Assembly: GCF_050410775.1 (NCBI RefSeq)
Contig: NZ_CP191229.1
Origin: Erwinia sp050410775
GTDB lineage: Bacteria; Pseudomonadota; Gammaproteobacteria; Enterobacterales; Enterobacteriaceae
Strand: one strand, 5' to 3'
Length of the DNA stretch: 64,000 nucleotides
This document shows positions 35,197 through 43,677 of this stretch, in pieces. The number at the start of each line of letters is the position of its first letter. The first letter of the stretch is position 1. The position numbers were made by a program, and so were the translations under genes. The notes beneath the pieces are model-generated. The model saw only the letters and a list, made by a program, of their open reading frames with translations, was not told the DNA's origin and did no database searches.

Positions 35197-36087
35197 CTAT
35201 TGGGTCTGAATGCTGCTTCTGATTTTTGCCGCATCCCTGAGAGGCGACATGCCAAAAAAGCGGGCATACTCCCGGTTGAACTGCGGGACGCTGCGGTATC
35301 CTACCGCCATTGCTATGGCGGTCACACTCTCCTGGCCGGATAAGAGCTTTGTGCGTGCGTGAAGCAGCCGCACCCGCTTCTGGTACTGTACCGGGCTCAT
35401 GGCCGTTACCGATTTAAAGTGCCGGTGAAAAGCAGACACGCTCATAGCCTGACGCTCAGCCAGTGACTCAACGATAAACTCTTCCGTAAAGTTGTGCCTA
35501 ATCCAGTGTATGGCATTACTGATGCGCGCCAGCATTGAACCTGGCGAGGCAATATCACGCAACATCCAGCCGTGTGGGCCTTTCAGAATGTGATAAAGGA
35601 TCTCCCGCTCAAAGAGTGGCGCCAGCGCAGGAATATCCTCTGGATGTTGCATAAGGCGGAGCATCCTTACCCAGGCATCCAGAAGCTCAGGCGTCACGGA
35701 GGCCACGGAAAAAGCGCCCTCCTGCACCGCCCCAACTGAGGGGGGTAAATCCGCCAGCAGCGTCATTATTCTCTCGGGCTCCAGGGTCAGGCTCACCGCC
35801 AGATACGGCTCTCCTGATTGCGCCGGATGTACGCTGCCCACTGCCGGTAATTCCACAGACATGACGAAATAAGAGGCGGGATCGTAACAGAACACCCGCT
35901 CCCCGACGGTCATTGATTTACTGCCCCGCAGTATCAGATTGACCATCGGTTCGTATACTGCCGCCAGCGCATGCGCCGGTATCTCTCCCTGAACCATCGC
36001 CACGCGCGGTATGCCCGTCTCGGTCCGCCAGTTTCGGGCGTGTGCAGCCAGGCTGCACAATTCATCAAGCACGGCCTGTGATGTCAT
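35197..36087 (-). CDS. AraC-family transcriptional regulator
   Basis: 296 residues. The N-terminal AraC_N-type cupin domain (about 20-180; MVNLILRGSKSMTVGERVFC, YDPASYFVMSVELP) is followed by a C-terminal double helix-turn-helix (about 195-290; FIVESLAERQAMSVSAFHRH and VTAIAMAVGYRSVPQFNREY). The layout matches the YqhC group, regulators of reductase genes responding to aldehydes. ATG 36087 has GAGG upstream. It is divergent from the SDR gene at 36217, with 129 bases between, so it probably controls that SDR-VOC-saccharopine-dehydrogenase-like operon. The inducer is not known. Confidence 0.92.
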   Translation of the reverse strand: MTSQAVLDELCSLAAHARNWRTETGIPRVAMVQGEIPAHALAAVYEPMVNLILRGSKSMTVGERVFCYDPASYFVMSVELPAVGSVHPAQSGEPYLAVSLTLEPERIMTLLADLPPSVGAVQEGAFSVASVTPELLDAWVRMLRLMQHPEDIPALAPLFEREILYHILKGPHGWMLRDIASPGSMLARISNAIHWIRHNFTEEFIVESLAERQAMSVSAFHRHFKSVTAMSPVQYQKRVRLLHARTKLLSGQESVTAIAMAVGYRSVPQFNREYARFFGMSPLRDAAKIRSSIQTQ

Positions 36088-36216
36088 TATTTTTCCTCAT
36101 CGCGCCGTTTTCAGTGAGCATAAAGCAGAAAAAGGCAAGAATCGAGCAGGAACGCAGAGGCTGGCCGATCGGGGTTGCTTTACTCTTTTCCTATCGCAGA
36201 AAGAAGGGATGGCATT

Positions 36217-36960
36217 ATGAAAATCGTACTTGTTACCGGCGGCAGCGGCGGGATCGGCGCCAGCGTGGCGCAGCAGTGTGCGGCAAAAGGCATGGGGGTG
36301 ATTGTGACGTATAACAGTCATCCTGAATCAGCTCTGAAGGTCGTGAAGAATATTGAAGCTTCAGGCGGTCATGCCGGTGCACTGCCGCTGGATGTTTCAC
36401 GTACAGAAACCTTCGGTGCTTTCCGGAACGCCCTGCTTAATTTACTCAGCACCGCCTGGGGACAGGATTATATTGACGTGCTTATCAACAACGCCGGATT
36501 TGGCCTCTTCAGCCCGATTGAAACGGTAACGGAAAGTGAGTTCGACAGCCTTTTTAGCGTCCACCTGAAGGGGCCTTTTTTCCTGACCCAGACGCTGCTG
36601 CCCCTCATCTGTGATGGTGGGCACATTGTCAACGTTACCAGCGCCACCACGCGGGTGGCCACCGCAGGTGTGGCGCCCTACGCCGCCTTTAAAGGAGGGC
36701 TGGAAGTGCTGACCCGCTACATGGCCAAAGAGTTCGGACCCCGGCGTATCCGGGCAAATGCTGTCTCTCCGGGCGCTATCCGTACATCGCTGGGCGGAGG
36801 ACTGAATGATGAATTTGAGGCCCTGCTCGCCTCACAGACCGCGCTGGGACGCGTGGGCGAACCGGATGATGTCGGACGAGTTATTGCAGGCCTGGTTTCT
36901 GATGACAGCGTCTGGATTAATGCACAATCCATTGAGGTTGCCGGCGGCTACCAAATCTGA
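36217..36960 (+). CDS. SDR-family NAD(P)-dependent oxidoreductase
   Basis: 247 residues from ATG 36217 (AAGGGA eight bases upstream; the frame to 36175 is unsupported). Cofactor motif TGGSGGIGASVA, NNAG near 90, catalytic Ser in NVTSATTRVAT, and YAAFKGG with the Tyr-x-x-x-Lys pair. The end is IEVAGGYQI. Classical fabG-like short-chain dehydrogenase with unknown substrate. It is the first of three closely packed genes (17-base gap to the VOC gene) and is divergent from the AraC regulator. Confidence 0.92.
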   Translation: MKIVLVTGGSGGIGASVAQQCAAKGMGVIVTYNSHPESALKVVKNIEASGGHAGALPLDVSRTETFGAFRNALLNLLSTAWGQDYIDVLINNAGFGLFSPIETVTESEFDSLFSVHLKGPFFLTQTLLPLICDGGHIVNVTSATTRVATAGVAPYAAFKGGLEVLTRYMAKEFGPRRIRANAVSPGAIRTSLGGGLNDEFEALLASQTALGRVGEPDDVGRVIAGLVSDDSVWINAQSIEVAGGYQI

Positions 36961-36977
36961 ACCATTCCGGAGGGTTT

Positions 36978-37382
36978 ATGCTTGATCACCTGTTTTTAAC
37001 GGTCAGCGATACTGACCGCTCTGTCCGCTTTTATACTGCGGCCCTGGCCTCACTGGGCATCACCGTACGCCATGATTATGACGGTAAAGATGGTCCGCCC
37101 GGGCATCCGGATTTGAAAGGATTCGGCGCTGGCGGCAGAATTTTTTTCTGGCTGCGTGAAGGTGAAGTGGCGCCACCAGCCGTACACGTCGGATTCGTTG
37201 CCGGGAACCAGGCTGCGGTGAATGAAGCCTGGTCGGCCGCTTTAGGTGCCGGCGCCACCGACAATGGCGCGCCCGGCGCACGGCTTCATTACGATCCCCG
37301 CTACTACGCCGCTGGCGTCCTCGACCCCGATGGCTATAGCCTGGAATTTGTTTACAAAGACTGGCAGCACCCTCAACCATGA
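36978..37382 (+). CDS. VOC-family (glyoxalase/bleomycin-resistance fold) protein
   Basis: 134 residues with the paired beta-alpha-beta-beta-beta units of vicinal-oxygen-chelate enzymes. HLFLTVSDTDRSVRFYTAAL opens the first unit. VHVGFVAGNQAAVNEAW, RLHYDPRYYAAGVLDPDGYS and LEFVYKD are in the second and hold the likely metal ligands (His and Glu). ATG 36978 follows GGAGGG. The stop overlaps the next gene by 4 bases (ATGA). It is a relative of the proteins at 41659 and 52716. Substrate unknown. Confidence 0.9.
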   Translation: MLDHLFLTVSDTDRSVRFYTAALASLGITVRHDYDGKDGPPGHPDLKGFGAGGRIFFWLREGEVAPPAVHVGFVAGNQAAVNEAWSAALGAGATDNGAPGARLHYDPRYYAAGVLDPDGYSLEFVYKDWQHPQP

Positions 37383-38362
37383 AAACATTACTGATCTACG
37401 GCGCCACCGGTTATACGGGACGCATGATTGCCTCGCAGGCTAAAAGCGCCGGCCTGAGTATTATTATTGCCGGCAGAAATGCGCAGTCCCTGGCCGCGCT
37501 CGCCGCTGAACTTGATGTCGGTATGCGGGTATTCGGTCTGGAGGACGCTGCTGAAACGGCGCGGCGGCTGACAGGCGTTGGCGTTGTGCTGAACTGCGCC
37601 GGGCCGTTTGCCGGCACCGCGAAGCCACTGATAAATGCGGCCATTGCACAAGGCATTCACTATCTTGATATTACCGCTGAGATTAACGTTTACCGGCTGG
37701 CTGAATCGCTGGATGACGCGGCGGCGCAGGCGGGCAGCATGCTGCTGCCGGGCGTGGGCTGGGATGTGGTGCCAACTGACTGCCTGGCCGTCCGGCTGGC
37801 CCGGCAGGTGCAGGAGCCCAGACGGCTGCGTATCGCCCTTCAGGTGGCTGGTGCGATGTCCCGGGGATCGGCTGTCAGCGCAGGTGAAATCATTGGCGCG
37901 GGTTTGCTGGAAAGGGTCAACGGCTCACTGGTAACAAAACAGAATGCAGAGGCCGGCTGGTTTGACTTTGGTGAAGGGCCCGTTGCCTGCGCACCGCTCT
38001 CCTTTGGCGATCTGGTGACGGCCTGGCACTCAACCGGCATTCCCGATATCGAGATGTTCGTTAATGTCACGGGGGATGCTTTTCCGGAAGGTGATTTGTC
38101 GCTGCTCCCGGACGGCCCCACCCAGGCTGAGCGTGATGCAAACCGCGCCCGCGCCGTAGCGGAAGTAACCGGTTCGGACGGATGCATTTACCGGGCCGTT
38201 ATCGAAACGGTGAACGGCTATACCTATACGCCGCTGGCGGCCGTTGAGGCGGCCAGGCGGGTATTAAAGGGTGACGCTTTTCCGGGTTTCCAGACGCCTG
38301 CCATTGTCTTTGGTACTGAGTTTGCGCTGAGCATTCCAGGGACGTTACTTCAGACCGCCTGA
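37379..38362 (+). CDS. Saccharopine-dehydrogenase-like NAD(P)-binding protein
   Basis: 327 residues. The N-terminal Rossmann motif GATGYTGRMIASQA, IIAGRNAQSLAALA, VVLNCAGPFAGTA and YLDITAEINVYR are characteristic of the saccharopine dehydrogenase/trans-acting enoyl reductase family. The rest (GAMSRGSAVSAGEIIGAGLL; GDAFPGFQTPA) fits the same group. The reaction cannot be named. The ATG overlaps the VOC stop (ATGA), so translation is coupled to the upstream genes. Likely the third gene of the SDR-VOC operon. Confidence 0.88.
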   Translation: MKTLLIYGATGYTGRMIASQAKSAGLSIIIAGRNAQSLAALAAELDVGMRVFGLEDAAETARRLTGVGVVLNCAGPFAGTAKPLINAAIAQGIHYLDITAEINVYRLAESLDDAAAQAGSMLLPGVGWDVVPTDCLAVRLARQVQEPRRLRIALQVAGAMSRGSAVSAGEIIGAGLLERVNGSLVTKQNAEAGWFDFGEGPVACAPLSFGDLVTAWHSTGIPDIEMFVNVTGDAFPEGDLSLLPDGPTQAERDANRARAVAEVTGSDGCIYRAVIETVNGYTYTPLAAVEAARRVLKGDAFPGFQTPAIVFGTEFALSIPGTLLQTA

Positions 38363-38462
38363 TTCTGTTAACAAAACGTGCCGGTCAGCCCTCTCCTGCT
38401 GCCCGGTATTTCATCTCTGCCTGCCGTTATAACGTCGCGGATGCGCCAGCCTGAGGAAGATT

Positions 38463-39368
38463 ATGTCTGCGAATAAAGGTGTCACCCTCTCTCTGTTATC
38501 ATCGGTTCTGTTTGCTGTCCTCTGTTACTACAGCGTTTTCCTTTCCCCCCTCAACGGCTGGCAGATAGCCGCATGGCGGGCTCTCACCACCGTGCCGCTG
38601 CTGATATTGCTGCTGGCTTTACGTCAGGAGCTGACACTCTTTCTGCATTACATCCGTTCTGTCGTGAAAAGCGGGCGGCTGTTTGCCGCCACGTTTATCT
38701 GTGCGGCACTGCTGGGGCTTCAGATTGTCATTTTCTGCTGGGCACCGGTGAACGGGCAAAGCCGGGCGCTGGCGCTGGGGTACTTTATGCTGCCGCTGGT
38801 TATGGTGGTTATCGGGAGAGTTTTATACGGAGAGAAAATGACCGCATGGCAGAAAAGCGGCGTCCTTCTGACGGCATGCGGCGTAACTGCTCATGTTTTC
38901 ATGGTCCATGCGCTTCCTGTGGTGGCGCTTGTCGTTATGCTGGGCTACCCGCCCTATTTCATCATCAAACGCCGGTTAAAAAGCACTCATCTCTTCAGCA
39001 TAATGGCTGAAAATTTACTGCTTGTGACGCCTGCTCTATTTCTTCTGGCCCTACAGGCGGCCGACAATCCGGTGTTTCCCGCCGGATATGTTTCCGGATG
39101 GCTGGCCCTGTCCGGACTCGGGGTACTGAGCGGATCGGCATTACTCTGTTTCCTGCTTGCCAGCAGAGCGCTCTCTTTCACCCTGTTCGGCATGTTGTCT
39201 TATGTCGAACCTCTGCTGCTGTTTATCGTGTCGCTGCTTCTGCCCGGTGAAAAATTCTCCCCTTCATCACTGATAACGTATATCCCGATAGGGTTGGCCA
39301 CCTTCGCATTACTGGCTGACGGCTATACCAAAATGAAGAGGAATAAAAGTCACCAGAGATGCTCCTGA
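38463..39368 (+). CDS. EamA-family transporter, RarD-like
   Basis: 301-residue inner-membrane protein with about ten hydrophobic helices in two EamA repeats. The start (MSANKGVTLSLLSSVLFAVL) and FCWAPVNGQSRALALGYFML, with GEKMTAWQKSGVLLTACGV, match the RarD branch of EamA transporters. RarD proteins have been linked with chloramphenicol sensitivity, but their transport substrates are unclear. ATG 38463 has GAGGAAG upstream. It is 100 bases after the previous gene on the same strand, so it may belong to the same transcript. Confidence 0.88.
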   Translation: MSANKGVTLSLLSSVLFAVLCYYSVFLSPLNGWQIAAWRALTTVPLLILLLALRQELTLFLHYIRSVVKSGRLFAATFICAALLGLQIVIFCWAPVNGQSRALALGYFMLPLVMVVIGRVLYGEKMTAWQKSGVLLTACGVTAHVFMVHALPVVALVVMLGYPPYFIIKRRLKSTHLFSIMAENLLLVTPALFLLALQAADNPVFPAGYVSGWLALSGLGVLSGSALLCFLLASRALSFTLFGMLSYVEPLLLFIVSLLLPGEKFSPSSLITYIPIGLATFALLADGYTKMKRNKSHQRCS

Positions 39369-39484
39369 GACATTGCGGCACATACGTTTACGGGTTAAAG
39401 GTACGGATAGTGATTTACACCCACTAGCTCAGGAATCCGCATATGTTGCAGGCTGATCCTGGCAAGCCTGTGCCTGATACGTTA

Positions 39485-39994
39485 TCACTTGTCTGTCCCC
39501 TGAATCAGTGAGCTGTCGGCAGACTTACCTACATGCAGATGCACATCCCCCATCAGGCGCGGCACCACTTTACGTGAGGTAAAGCGCCATTCCCTCTCAT
39601 GTTTTTCCAAGGTGTCATAATAACGGCCGGCACAGATCGGCTGTAACGGGAATCCTTCCAGCGCCTGGTGCACGGTGAAATAACTGACGCAGGTAGCTGC
39701 CTCCTCTGAAGAGGAAAAGGTAATCAGGGCATTCGACACGCTGTGCCATGTGCGGGGCGTCCCGTCTTTATGGCGCTGAACGCCCCTGAAAAAAAATGCT
39801 TCAACGTCTTTTTGCCCGTAGGCGGTATCGCTGAGCACAATAAATTCAGCGTGTCTGAACAGTTCGCCGTTTTCGGTGAATTTACCGTCATCCAGGTTAT
39901 GGGCATAGGTGGAAAGCAGTCGCTGAATCTTTAATTCATCAATGTAAAGCTGGTCATTTAATGAGACGGAGTTGATCACAAAAATATCCTTCAT
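39485..39994 (-). CDS. NTF2-like (SnoaL-type) protein
   Basis: 169 residues. DELKIQRLLSTYAHNLDDGK is the usual first helix of SnoaL_4 proteins, then DVEAFFFRGVQRHKDGTPRTWHSVSNAL and YYDTLEKHEREWRFTSRKV form the cone-shaped barrel. Related proteins are dehydratases, isomerases or ring-hydroxylating dioxygenase small subunits. The reaction cannot be assigned. It lies 160 bases downstream of the TetR-controlled SDR gene on the same strand. The ribosome-binding site is weak. Confidence 0.82.
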   Translation of the reverse strand: MKDIFVINSVSLNDQLYIDELKIQRLLSTYAHNLDDGKFTENGELFRHAEFIVLSDTAYGQKDVEAFFFRGVQRHKDGTPRTWHSVSNALITFSSSEEAATCVSYFTVHQALEGFPLQPICAGRYYDTLEKHEREWRFTSRKVVPRLMGDVHLHVGKSADSSLIQGTDK

Positions 39995-40154
39995 ATCGTG
40001 GTGGAAAAAGAGCCGCCAGACAGAAACGCTGGCGGACAGAGGGGGTTACCATGCAGGCTGTTTACGCAGAAGCCTTTGCCAGCTAACGTCTGTGTCAGGC
40101 TTTCAGCAAGCCGGCACAGGCGTTAGCTTTACCGGGCGTTTTGCTGTTTTACTC

Positions 40155-40901
40155 TTAGGTTTGCGACGCACCCCCATCAGCAAAAAGCTCAATGCCGTTG
40201 ACATAGCTGGAAGCATCGCTGGCCAAAAAGGCGGCGACAGCGGCTATTTCTTCCGGCTCACCAATACGCCCCAACGGACTTTTCGCGGTAAGAAATTTAA
40301 GCCCCTCTTCGGCATGCTCGCCAAATGCATCCCGCAGTGATGTTGTGTTCGTCGGGCCAGGGCTGACAATATTAATGCGTATGCCCGAACCGTGGAGTTC
40401 AGCGACCCAGCTTCTGACCATATTACGAACCGCCGCTTTTGTGGCACCGTAAATGCTCATGTTGGCACCGGGATCGACAGAGGCGGTAGATCCTACAATG
40501 ACGACGCTGGCTCCTTTACCCAGCAGAGGCAGGGCCTGCTGAAGAGTGAAAACCACACCTTTAACGTTGGTCGCAAACTGCTCATCAATGTGCTTTTCCT
40601 GAATTTGTCCCAGTGGCGCGTGTATTCCGCCCCCCGCATTGGCCACAAGAACATCAATACGCCCGCAGGTTCTCCTGACGCTTTCATAAAGCGATTCCAG
40701 GCTGTCGACACTGCGCACATCGGCCACTATGCCCTGTGCTTTTTCGCCCAGCGCCTCTACCGCTTTAGTCAGCGTGGTCTGCGTACGTCCGGTAATAATG
40801 ACCTGTGCACCTTCAGCAATAAGATGTTTTGCGATTGCCAGTCCTATACCGCTGCTTCCTCCGGTTACGACTGCAATTTTGTTCTCTAACGTATGACCCA
40901 T
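40155..40901 (-). CDS. SDR-family oxidoreductase, TetR-controlled (copy 1)
   Basis: 248 residues. Cofactor motif TGGSSGIGLAIAKHL, VANAGGG near 90, VIVGSTAS and YGATKAAVRN with the catalytic Tyr-x-x-x-Lys, and a C-terminal ELFADGGASQT. ATG 40901 has GAGGAATG upstream. It is divergent from the TetR gene, and two operator copies lie in the 135-base gap. It is closely similar to the SDR at 42407-43153, a duplicated pair flanking the regulator and VOC gene. Substrate not known. Confidence 0.92.
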   Translation of the reverse strand: MGHTLENKIAVVTGGSSGIGLAIAKHLIAEGAQVIITGRTQTTLTKAVEALGEKAQGIVADVRSVDSLESLYESVRRTCGRIDVLVANAGGGIHAPLGQIQEKHIDEQFATNVKGVVFTLQQALPLLGKGASVVIVGSTASVDPGANMSIYGATKAAVRNMVRSWVAELHGSGIRINIVSPGPTNTTSLRDAFGEHAEEGLKFLTAKSPLGRIGEPEEIAAVAAFLASDASSYVNGIELFADGGASQT

Positions 40902-40923
40902 CTTTCATTCCTCACTGATTATG

Positions 40924-40935
40924 TAGCGATCACTA
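40924..40935. promoter_or_regulatory. TetR operator copy A
   Basis: TAGCGATCACTA, 22 bases before the SDR start codon at 40901. Same core as copies B, C and D (TAGC-N3-CACTA). Confidence 0.65.
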
Positions 40936-40961
40936 TAATTTGATTTTAAGGGTACGTCACT

Positions 40962-40987
40962 ACATTTGTAGCGGTCACTACAAATGT
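40962..40987. promoter_or_regulatory. TetR operator copy B
   Basis: ACATTTGTAG-CGGTCA-CTACAAATGT is a perfect 10-bp inverted repeat with a 6-base centre, containing the core TAGCGGTCACTA (40969-40980). It lies between the divergent SDR and TetR genes and is probably the main operator. Confidence 0.75.
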
Positions 40988-41036
40988 GAGGTAGAATGCC
41001 TACTAAATTTCTCAACCCTGAGCGGAAAAGACGTCA

Positions 41037-41639
41037 ATGACAGGCAGTGATAAAGAAGTCAGAACACGCAGACGTGCTTTTGACAGAGAGTCCGGCATCC
41101 AGATTGCTAAAGCGTTGTTTCATAAGCGCGGATATGATGCGGTTGGTATCTCGGAACTGACAAACGTGCTGGATATTAATCCGCCCAGCCTGTATGCCGC
41201 TTATGGCAGCAAAGCGGGATTATTTTCCCGATGCCTTGAGCTGTACGTGGCTGAAGGCAACCTTCCGGCGGATAAGATTCTCACGCCCGGGCGGCCACTT
41301 GCTGAGGCCATTGCGGATTTGTTTATGACGGCCGCCCGCCTGTACGTTAAATCCTCCGCTCAGCGTGGTTGTCTGGTCGCCGAAGGCATGCGTGCTGATG
41401 ACCCGCAGGCGCGTGAGCTGGCCAGCCAGTTTGCAAAGCCAGGCATGCGGTTTATTGAGGAGTACATCCGTCAGTATGAGCCTGACAAAGCGAAAGATCT
41501 GGGTGATTACGTCGTCACGACATTACGGGGATTTTCAGCTGCAGCGGTCACTGGATTATCACGTCCCCGACTGTTAAATGTTGCTCGTCTGAATGGCCAG
41601 GCTTTTGCGGCGTTATTGCTCATAAGTCCTGATTCATAA
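41037..41639 (+). CDS. TetR/AcrR-family transcriptional regulator
   Basis: 200 residues. The N-terminal helix-turn-helix (IAKALFHKRGYDAVGISELT, VLDINPPSLYAAYGSKAGLF) is followed by a helical ligand-binding domain with GCLVAEGM, as in the TetR_C group of AcrR-like repressors. It is divergent from SDR copy 1 and followed closely by a VOC gene on the same strand. The operator motif in its promoter recurs before SDR copy 2, so it probably represses both SDR genes, itself and the VOC gene. The inducer is not known. Confidence 0.92.
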   Translation: MTGSDKEVRTRRRAFDRESGIQIAKALFHKRGYDAVGISELTNVLDINPPSLYAAYGSKAGLFSRCLELYVAEGNLPADKILTPGRPLAEAIADLFMTAARLYVKSSAQRGCLVAEGMRADDPQARELASQFAKPGMRFIEEYIRQYEPDKAKDLGDYVVTTLRGFSAAAVTGLSRPRLLNVARLNGQAFAALLLISPDS

Positions 41640-41658
41640 TGATCAAATGGGGAAAATG

Positions 41659-42066
41659 ATGTCAGTCATCGACCATGTTGAAATTGCAGTAAACGACGCA
41701 GAGCTTTCACGACGCTTCTACGAACAGGCGCTTGCGCCACTGGGGTTTAGCCTTGTTATCAGTGTCAATCCAGCTAATACCCGGACGGGGGGGCTTCGGC
41801 ATGGCCTGGGTCCGGATGGATATCCACGGCTATGGCTACACGACCATGATAAAACGGGTTCGCCGGTTCATCTGGCCTTTTCCGCAGAGAAGCGAATCAT
41901 TGTAGACCAGTTCTGGGAAGCGGCTTTGCAGGCTGGCGGTAAAGATAATGGCGCACCGGGGATACGGCATCATTATCACGACCACTATTACGCGGCTTAT
42001 ATCATCGATCCTGACGGCAATAATCTGGAAGTTGTTTGCCAGATAAAAAGTGAAATTGTCGGTTAG
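41659..42066 (+). CDS. VOC-family protein, co-transcribed with the TetR gene
   Basis: 135 residues from ATG 41659, which is five bases after GGGGA. In-frame ATGs at 41647 and 41656 are less well placed. IDHVEIAVNDAELSRRFYEQ opens the VOC fold. PVHLAFSAEKR, IRHHYHDHYYAAYIIDPDGN and LEVVCQ hold the presumed metal ligands. It is similar to the VOC protein at 36978. The small gap after the TetR gene suggests one transcript. Confidence 0.88.
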   Translation: MSVIDHVEIAVNDAELSRRFYEQALAPLGFSLVISVNPANTRTGGLRHGLGPDGYPRLWLHDHDKTGSPVHLAFSAEKRIIVDQFWEAALQAGGKDNGAPGIRHHYHDHYYAAYIIDPDGNNLEVVCQIKSEIVG

Positions 42067-42406
42067 AGAAGAACAATCCCGGAGAAGGTGACGATGCTTT
42101 CCTGATGAAACAGGGATAATATTCGTAACCAAAATAATACCAGCGCCAGCATACCCGGCGCTGCAATGCCCCCCTGAATCGCCCTTATGACAGTCAGCGT
42201 AAACGCATCCCACATCCTGTTGTGGCCCGCGCGGCAAAGGAGCCGCTACGAAGAATCTCAGACTGGCCTGGAAACTTCATACACGGCTTATACTATTTTC
42301 TGCACGCTCGTCAGTCAGGAACAGTCCATCGATACGACGGCGGACGCATCAGGCAACCAGGACAATGTCGTCGCTAGCATCCCGCTGGCCCTGGGGAAGA
42401 ACGATG
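42067..42406. other. Gap between convergent VOC and SDR genes
   Basis: About 340 bases. No coding frame, RNA gene or clear terminator recognised. Confidence 0.5.
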
Positions 42407-43153
42407 TCAGACCTGCGACGCGCCGCCATCGGCAAAGATTTCCGCACCGTTGATATACCCGGCATCGTCGCTGGCAAGGAAGGCGACCGCTTTGGCAATT
42501 TCTTCAGTACGGCCAATGCGGCCAATGGGGCTGCGTTCGCTGAGTGACTGGAGTAAGTCTTCGGCCTTTCCCGGCAGAAAATCGCGTAAAGACTGCGTAT
42601 CTACCGGGCCGGGGCTGAGAATATTGATACGAATACCAGCACCTTTAATATCCAGTATCCAGCTGCGTACCATGGCGCGTAAGGCGGCTTTTGTTGCGCC
42701 GTAAACGCTCAGCCCTGCACCGGGGTTAATGGAGGACGTTGAACCAGTAATCACAACGCTGCTTCCCTGCCCCATCAGCGGTAAGGCTTTTTGTACGGTA
42801 AATGTGATACCCCGGACGTTGGTTGCGAACTGACGGTCAAACTTTTCCGGCGTAATCTGCCCGAGTGGCTCCACCTCTCCCATGCCTGCATTGGCGATTA
42901 AAATATCAATGCGGCCAAAACGGGTGTGGATATGCTCATAAAACGCATCAAGTTCAGTCAGGTTTGAGACATCGACCTGAAATTTGCTGGCGTCCGGACC
43001 CAGAGTGCTGATTGCCGATGTGAGCTTATCTGCGTCACGACCGGTAATGATGACCGTCGCGCCAAGCGCCGTAAGCTCCTGAGCGATGGCCAGGCCAATG
43101 CCGGATGAAGCTCCTGTCACGACTGCAATTTTGTTTTCAAAAGAGTGATTCAT
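42407..43153 (-). CDS. SDR-family oxidoreductase, TetR-controlled (copy 2)
   Basis: 248 residues, same length and layout as copy 1 at 40155. Cofactor motif TGASSGIGLAIAQEL, IANAGMG, VVITGSTSSINPGAG, YGATKAALRAMV and the tail EIFADGGASQV. ATG 43153 has AGGA nine bases upstream. An operator core identical to copy A lies 36 bases before the start. It probably arose by duplication of copy 1 or the reverse. Substrate not known. Confidence 0.92.
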   Translation of the reverse strand: MNHSFENKIAVVTGASSGIGLAIAQELTALGATVIITGRDADKLTSAISTLGPDASKFQVDVSNLTELDAFYEHIHTRFGRIDILIANAGMGEVEPLGQITPEKFDRQFATNVRGITFTVQKALPLMGQGSSVVITGSTSSINPGAGLSVYGATKAALRAMVRSWILDIKGAGIRINILSPGPVDTQSLRDFLPGKAEDLLQSLSERSPIGRIGRTEEIAKAVAFLASDDAGYINGAEIFADGGASQV

Positions 43154-43188
43154 TGGATGTGATCCTGTTGATTGCGGATGAGCTTATT

Positions 43189-43200
43189 TAGCGATCACTA
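43189..43200. promoter_or_regulatory. TetR operator copy C, before SDR copy 2
   Basis: TAGCGATCACTA, identical to copy A, 36 bases upstream of ATG 43153. Confidence 0.65.
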
Positions 43201-43296
43201 CATTATGTGGATTTTCCATACAAGAGGGATTTTGCGGATTATATTAATTGGCTTTATTTTCAGTCAGTTAAAGTTAACATTATGTGCCTTCCTTTT

Positions 43297-43308
43297 TAGC
43301 AACCACTA
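43297..43308. promoter_or_regulatory. Degenerate TetR operator copy D
   Basis: TAGCAACCACTA keeps the TAGC-N3-CACTA frame and sits inside TTTTTAG/CTAAAAAA. More distant, so uncertain. Confidence 0.35.
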
Positions 43309-43677
43309 AAAAACCACTTTTAATGGGCAGGATAATACGGACAAGAGGTGATGGCGCCCTGCATATGACAGGGAAGCGGGCGTTAATATCGCACAATCAT
43401 TTTTATGAACACGAATACGACGTTAATAGTAATGCGACACTGATGGAGGCACTTAACCCTGCCCCACGATACGGCGCCATGCAGAAACAAAATCCCCGCC
43501 TGATAATCAGGGAATATCAAAAAGTGCATGGCACTAAAACGGCTGAGCTTACAGGGCGGCCGCAACTCAGGAGTTTGACGAAATTACAGATGTGTATTGG
43601 CGTAAAAACGAAAGCAAAAACTATTTTATAATTAAGCGCTCAGTAAAACTGTGAATCATTTTTATACTTTTCAGCAA

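Larger units (their letters stand above)
43154..43677. other. Region between SDR copy 2 and umuC
   Basis: About 520 bases. It contains operator copies C and D (listed). A 115-codon plus-strand frame (43284-43631) has no family resemblance and no convincing start signal, so it is not called. Confidence 0.5.

Noticed and set aside
43284..43631. 115-codon plus-strand frame
   Set aside because: No family resemblance and overlaps a putative operator; weak start signal.
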